A DNA stretch of 64,000 nucleotides, from the NCBI RefSeq assembly GCF_029962605.1, contig NZ_CP124750.1, forward strand, positions 2,852,001-2,916,000. The letters are read 5' to 3'. Made by a program: the position numbers and the translations under genes. Origin of the DNA: Serratia sarumanii (GTDB taxonomy: Bacteria > Pseudomonadota > Gammaproteobacteria > Enterobacterales > Enterobacteriaceae). Below, piece by piece: positions 63,075 to 64,000 of the stretch. The number at the start of each line of letters is the position of its first letter. Position 1 is the first letter of the stretch. The notes beneath the pieces were generated by a model. That model was not told the DNA's origin. It ran no database searches and worked only from the letters and a program-made list of their open reading frames with translations.

Positions 63075-64000
63075 TCAGCCTGCCGCCGCCAGCCCCCGGA
63101 TAAGTTTGGCTAAGGTTTTGATCGCCTCTTCAAAGCGGTCGTTCCATTCAAAAGAGGCGTTGAGACGGAAGCAGTGGTTGAAATGGTCGCCGGTGGTAAA
63201 CATGCGCCCCGGCGCGATGCTAATGCCCCGGGAAAGGGCCCGCCGGTACAGTTCCATCGACGACAGCGCCGGATCCAGCTCCAGCCACAGGAAGTAGCCG
63301 CCGTCGGGCTGGCTGACCTTCACCGTCGGCGGGAAATGGTGGGCGATCGCCTGACGCATCGCGCTTTGGCGCTGGGCCAGCAGGCGCCGCAGCCGCCGCA
63401 GATGGGTATCGTAGCCGCCGTGCAGCAGATAATCCGCCAGCGCCATCTGGGTCGGCACGCTGGTAGAAACGGTGCTCATCAGCTGCAAACGCTGGATCTG
63501 CTGCGCATAACGCCCCGCCGCCACCCAGCCGACGCGAAAGCCCGGCGCCAGGCATTTGGAAAACGACGAGCAGTGCAGGATCTGGCCGCCGCTGTCGAGC
63601 GCCTTGGCCGGCAGCGGCCGTTCCGCGCTGAAGTACAGTTCGCCGTAGACGTCGTCTTCAATCAGCGAGATCTGCCGTTCGCGCAGCAGCGTCACCAGCC
63701 GTTGCTTGTTGGCCTCCGGCAGGGTGGCGCCCTGCGGGTTCTGGAAATGGGTCATCAACCAGCAGGCTTTGATCGGATACTGGTCCACCGCCTGCTGCAG
63801 CGCGTCCAGATCGATGCCGTCCTGCGGATGCGTAGCGATCGCCACCGCCTTTAACCGCAGCCGTTCCAGCGCCTGCAGCGCGCCGTAAAACGCCGGCGAT
63901 TCGATCGCCACATAGTCGCCCGGTTGGGTCACCGCCTGCAGGCTGAGGCTGAGCGACTCCATCGCCCCGGCGGTGATGACGATTTCGTCCGGCGCGACCT
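63075..64000 (-). CDS. MocR/GntR-type regulator, aminotransferase domain (N-terminus outside)
   Basis: About 308 C-terminal residues; the frame runs off the right edge, where VITAGAMESLSLSL is readable. Aminotransferase class I features: QNPQGATLP, IEDDVYGELYF, and the PLP lysine in SSFSKCLAPGFRVGW. The PLP domain with this motif set, and YdcR-like features, point to a MocR-type regulator with a GntR helix-turn-helix beyond the window; a free aminotransferase is the alternative. Confidence 0.8.
   Translation of the reverse strand, partial: VAPDEIVITAGAMESLSLSLQAVTQPGDYVAIESPAFYGALQALERLRLKAVAIATHPQDGIDLDALQQAVDQYPIKACWLMTHFQNPQGATLPEANKQRLVTLLRERQISLIEDDVYGELYFSAERPLPAKALDSGGQILHCSSFSKCLAPGFRVGWVAAGRYAQQIQRLQLMSTVSTSVPTQMALADYLLHGGYDTHLRRLRRLLAQRQSAMRQAIAHHFPPTVKVSQPDGGYFLWLELDPALSSMELYRRALSRGISIAPGRMFTTGDHFNHCFRLNASFEWNDRFEEAIKTLAKLIRGLAAAG

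Overview
The window reads as chromosomal DNA of a Serratia-type enterobacterium, most likely of the S. marcescens group. It is GC-rich, gene-dense and about evenly split between strands. Most proteins are close relatives of E. coli K-12 proteins, in blocks that keep E. coli gene order. Species assignment is inference from protein resemblance and synteny recalled from memory; no search was run. No rRNA, tRNA, CRISPR array, IS element or integrase was seen.

Layout. 1-5.3 kb: 3' part of aspS (cut by the left edge), an FmdB-type zinc-ribbon gene, then yecD-yecE-yecN-cmoA-cmoB (tRNA wobble-uridine modification). 5.3-7.4 kb: an accessory pair, a lipoprotein and a coiled-coil/FKBP protein, where E. 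coli carries torYZ. 7.8-13 kb: cutC, a MalY/PatB-type C-S lyase, yecM, a 42-residue membrane protein and argS. 13-21.9 kb: murJ-mviM-yceH-rimJ, mdtH, grxB, an extra UbiB-family kinase-like gene and yceB. 21.9-26.6 kb: yebF, yqfB, SOS-controlled yebG, dbpA, a cold-shock gene, PurR-controlled purT and yoaH. 26.6-35.3 kb: an inserted glycosyltransferase, pabB-nudL, sdaA behind a structured leader, the CSS/EAL phosphodiesterase gene pdeD and yoaE. 35.9-42.3 kb: manXYZ-yobD, mntP behind a yybP-ykoY manganese riboswitch, rlmA, a second PgeF/YfiH-like gene and yobF-cspC.

42.3-53.6 kb is the accessory stretch. It holds an unexplained structured intergenic region, an MBL-fold hydrolase, a small membrane protein behind a BasR/PmrA-like box, a PheP/AroP permease, two phage-type small proteins, fosA, yebO, mgrB, yobH, yccJ, a MarA/SoxS-size AraC regulator, a pirin, kbp, yebW and an AriR-like gene. 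Several short membrane proteins of 33-54 residues lie among them. 53.6-64 kb: an OmpF/OmpC-type porin, the complete astCADBE arginine-succinylation operon with a tandem ArgR-like operator upstream, an HSL-type esterase and the C-terminal part of a MocR-type regulator (cut by the right edge).

Functional threads are translation and tRNA/rRNA modification (aspS, argS, cmoAB, dbpA, rlmA, rimJ), envelope and stress (murJ, porin, kbp, mgrB, yebF), metal and carbon handling (mntP, cutC, manXYZ), amino-acid catabolism (sdaA, ast) and one-carbon/purine metabolism (purT, pabB). GC-rich perfect hairpins punctuate many gene ends, including two gaps inside the ast operon.
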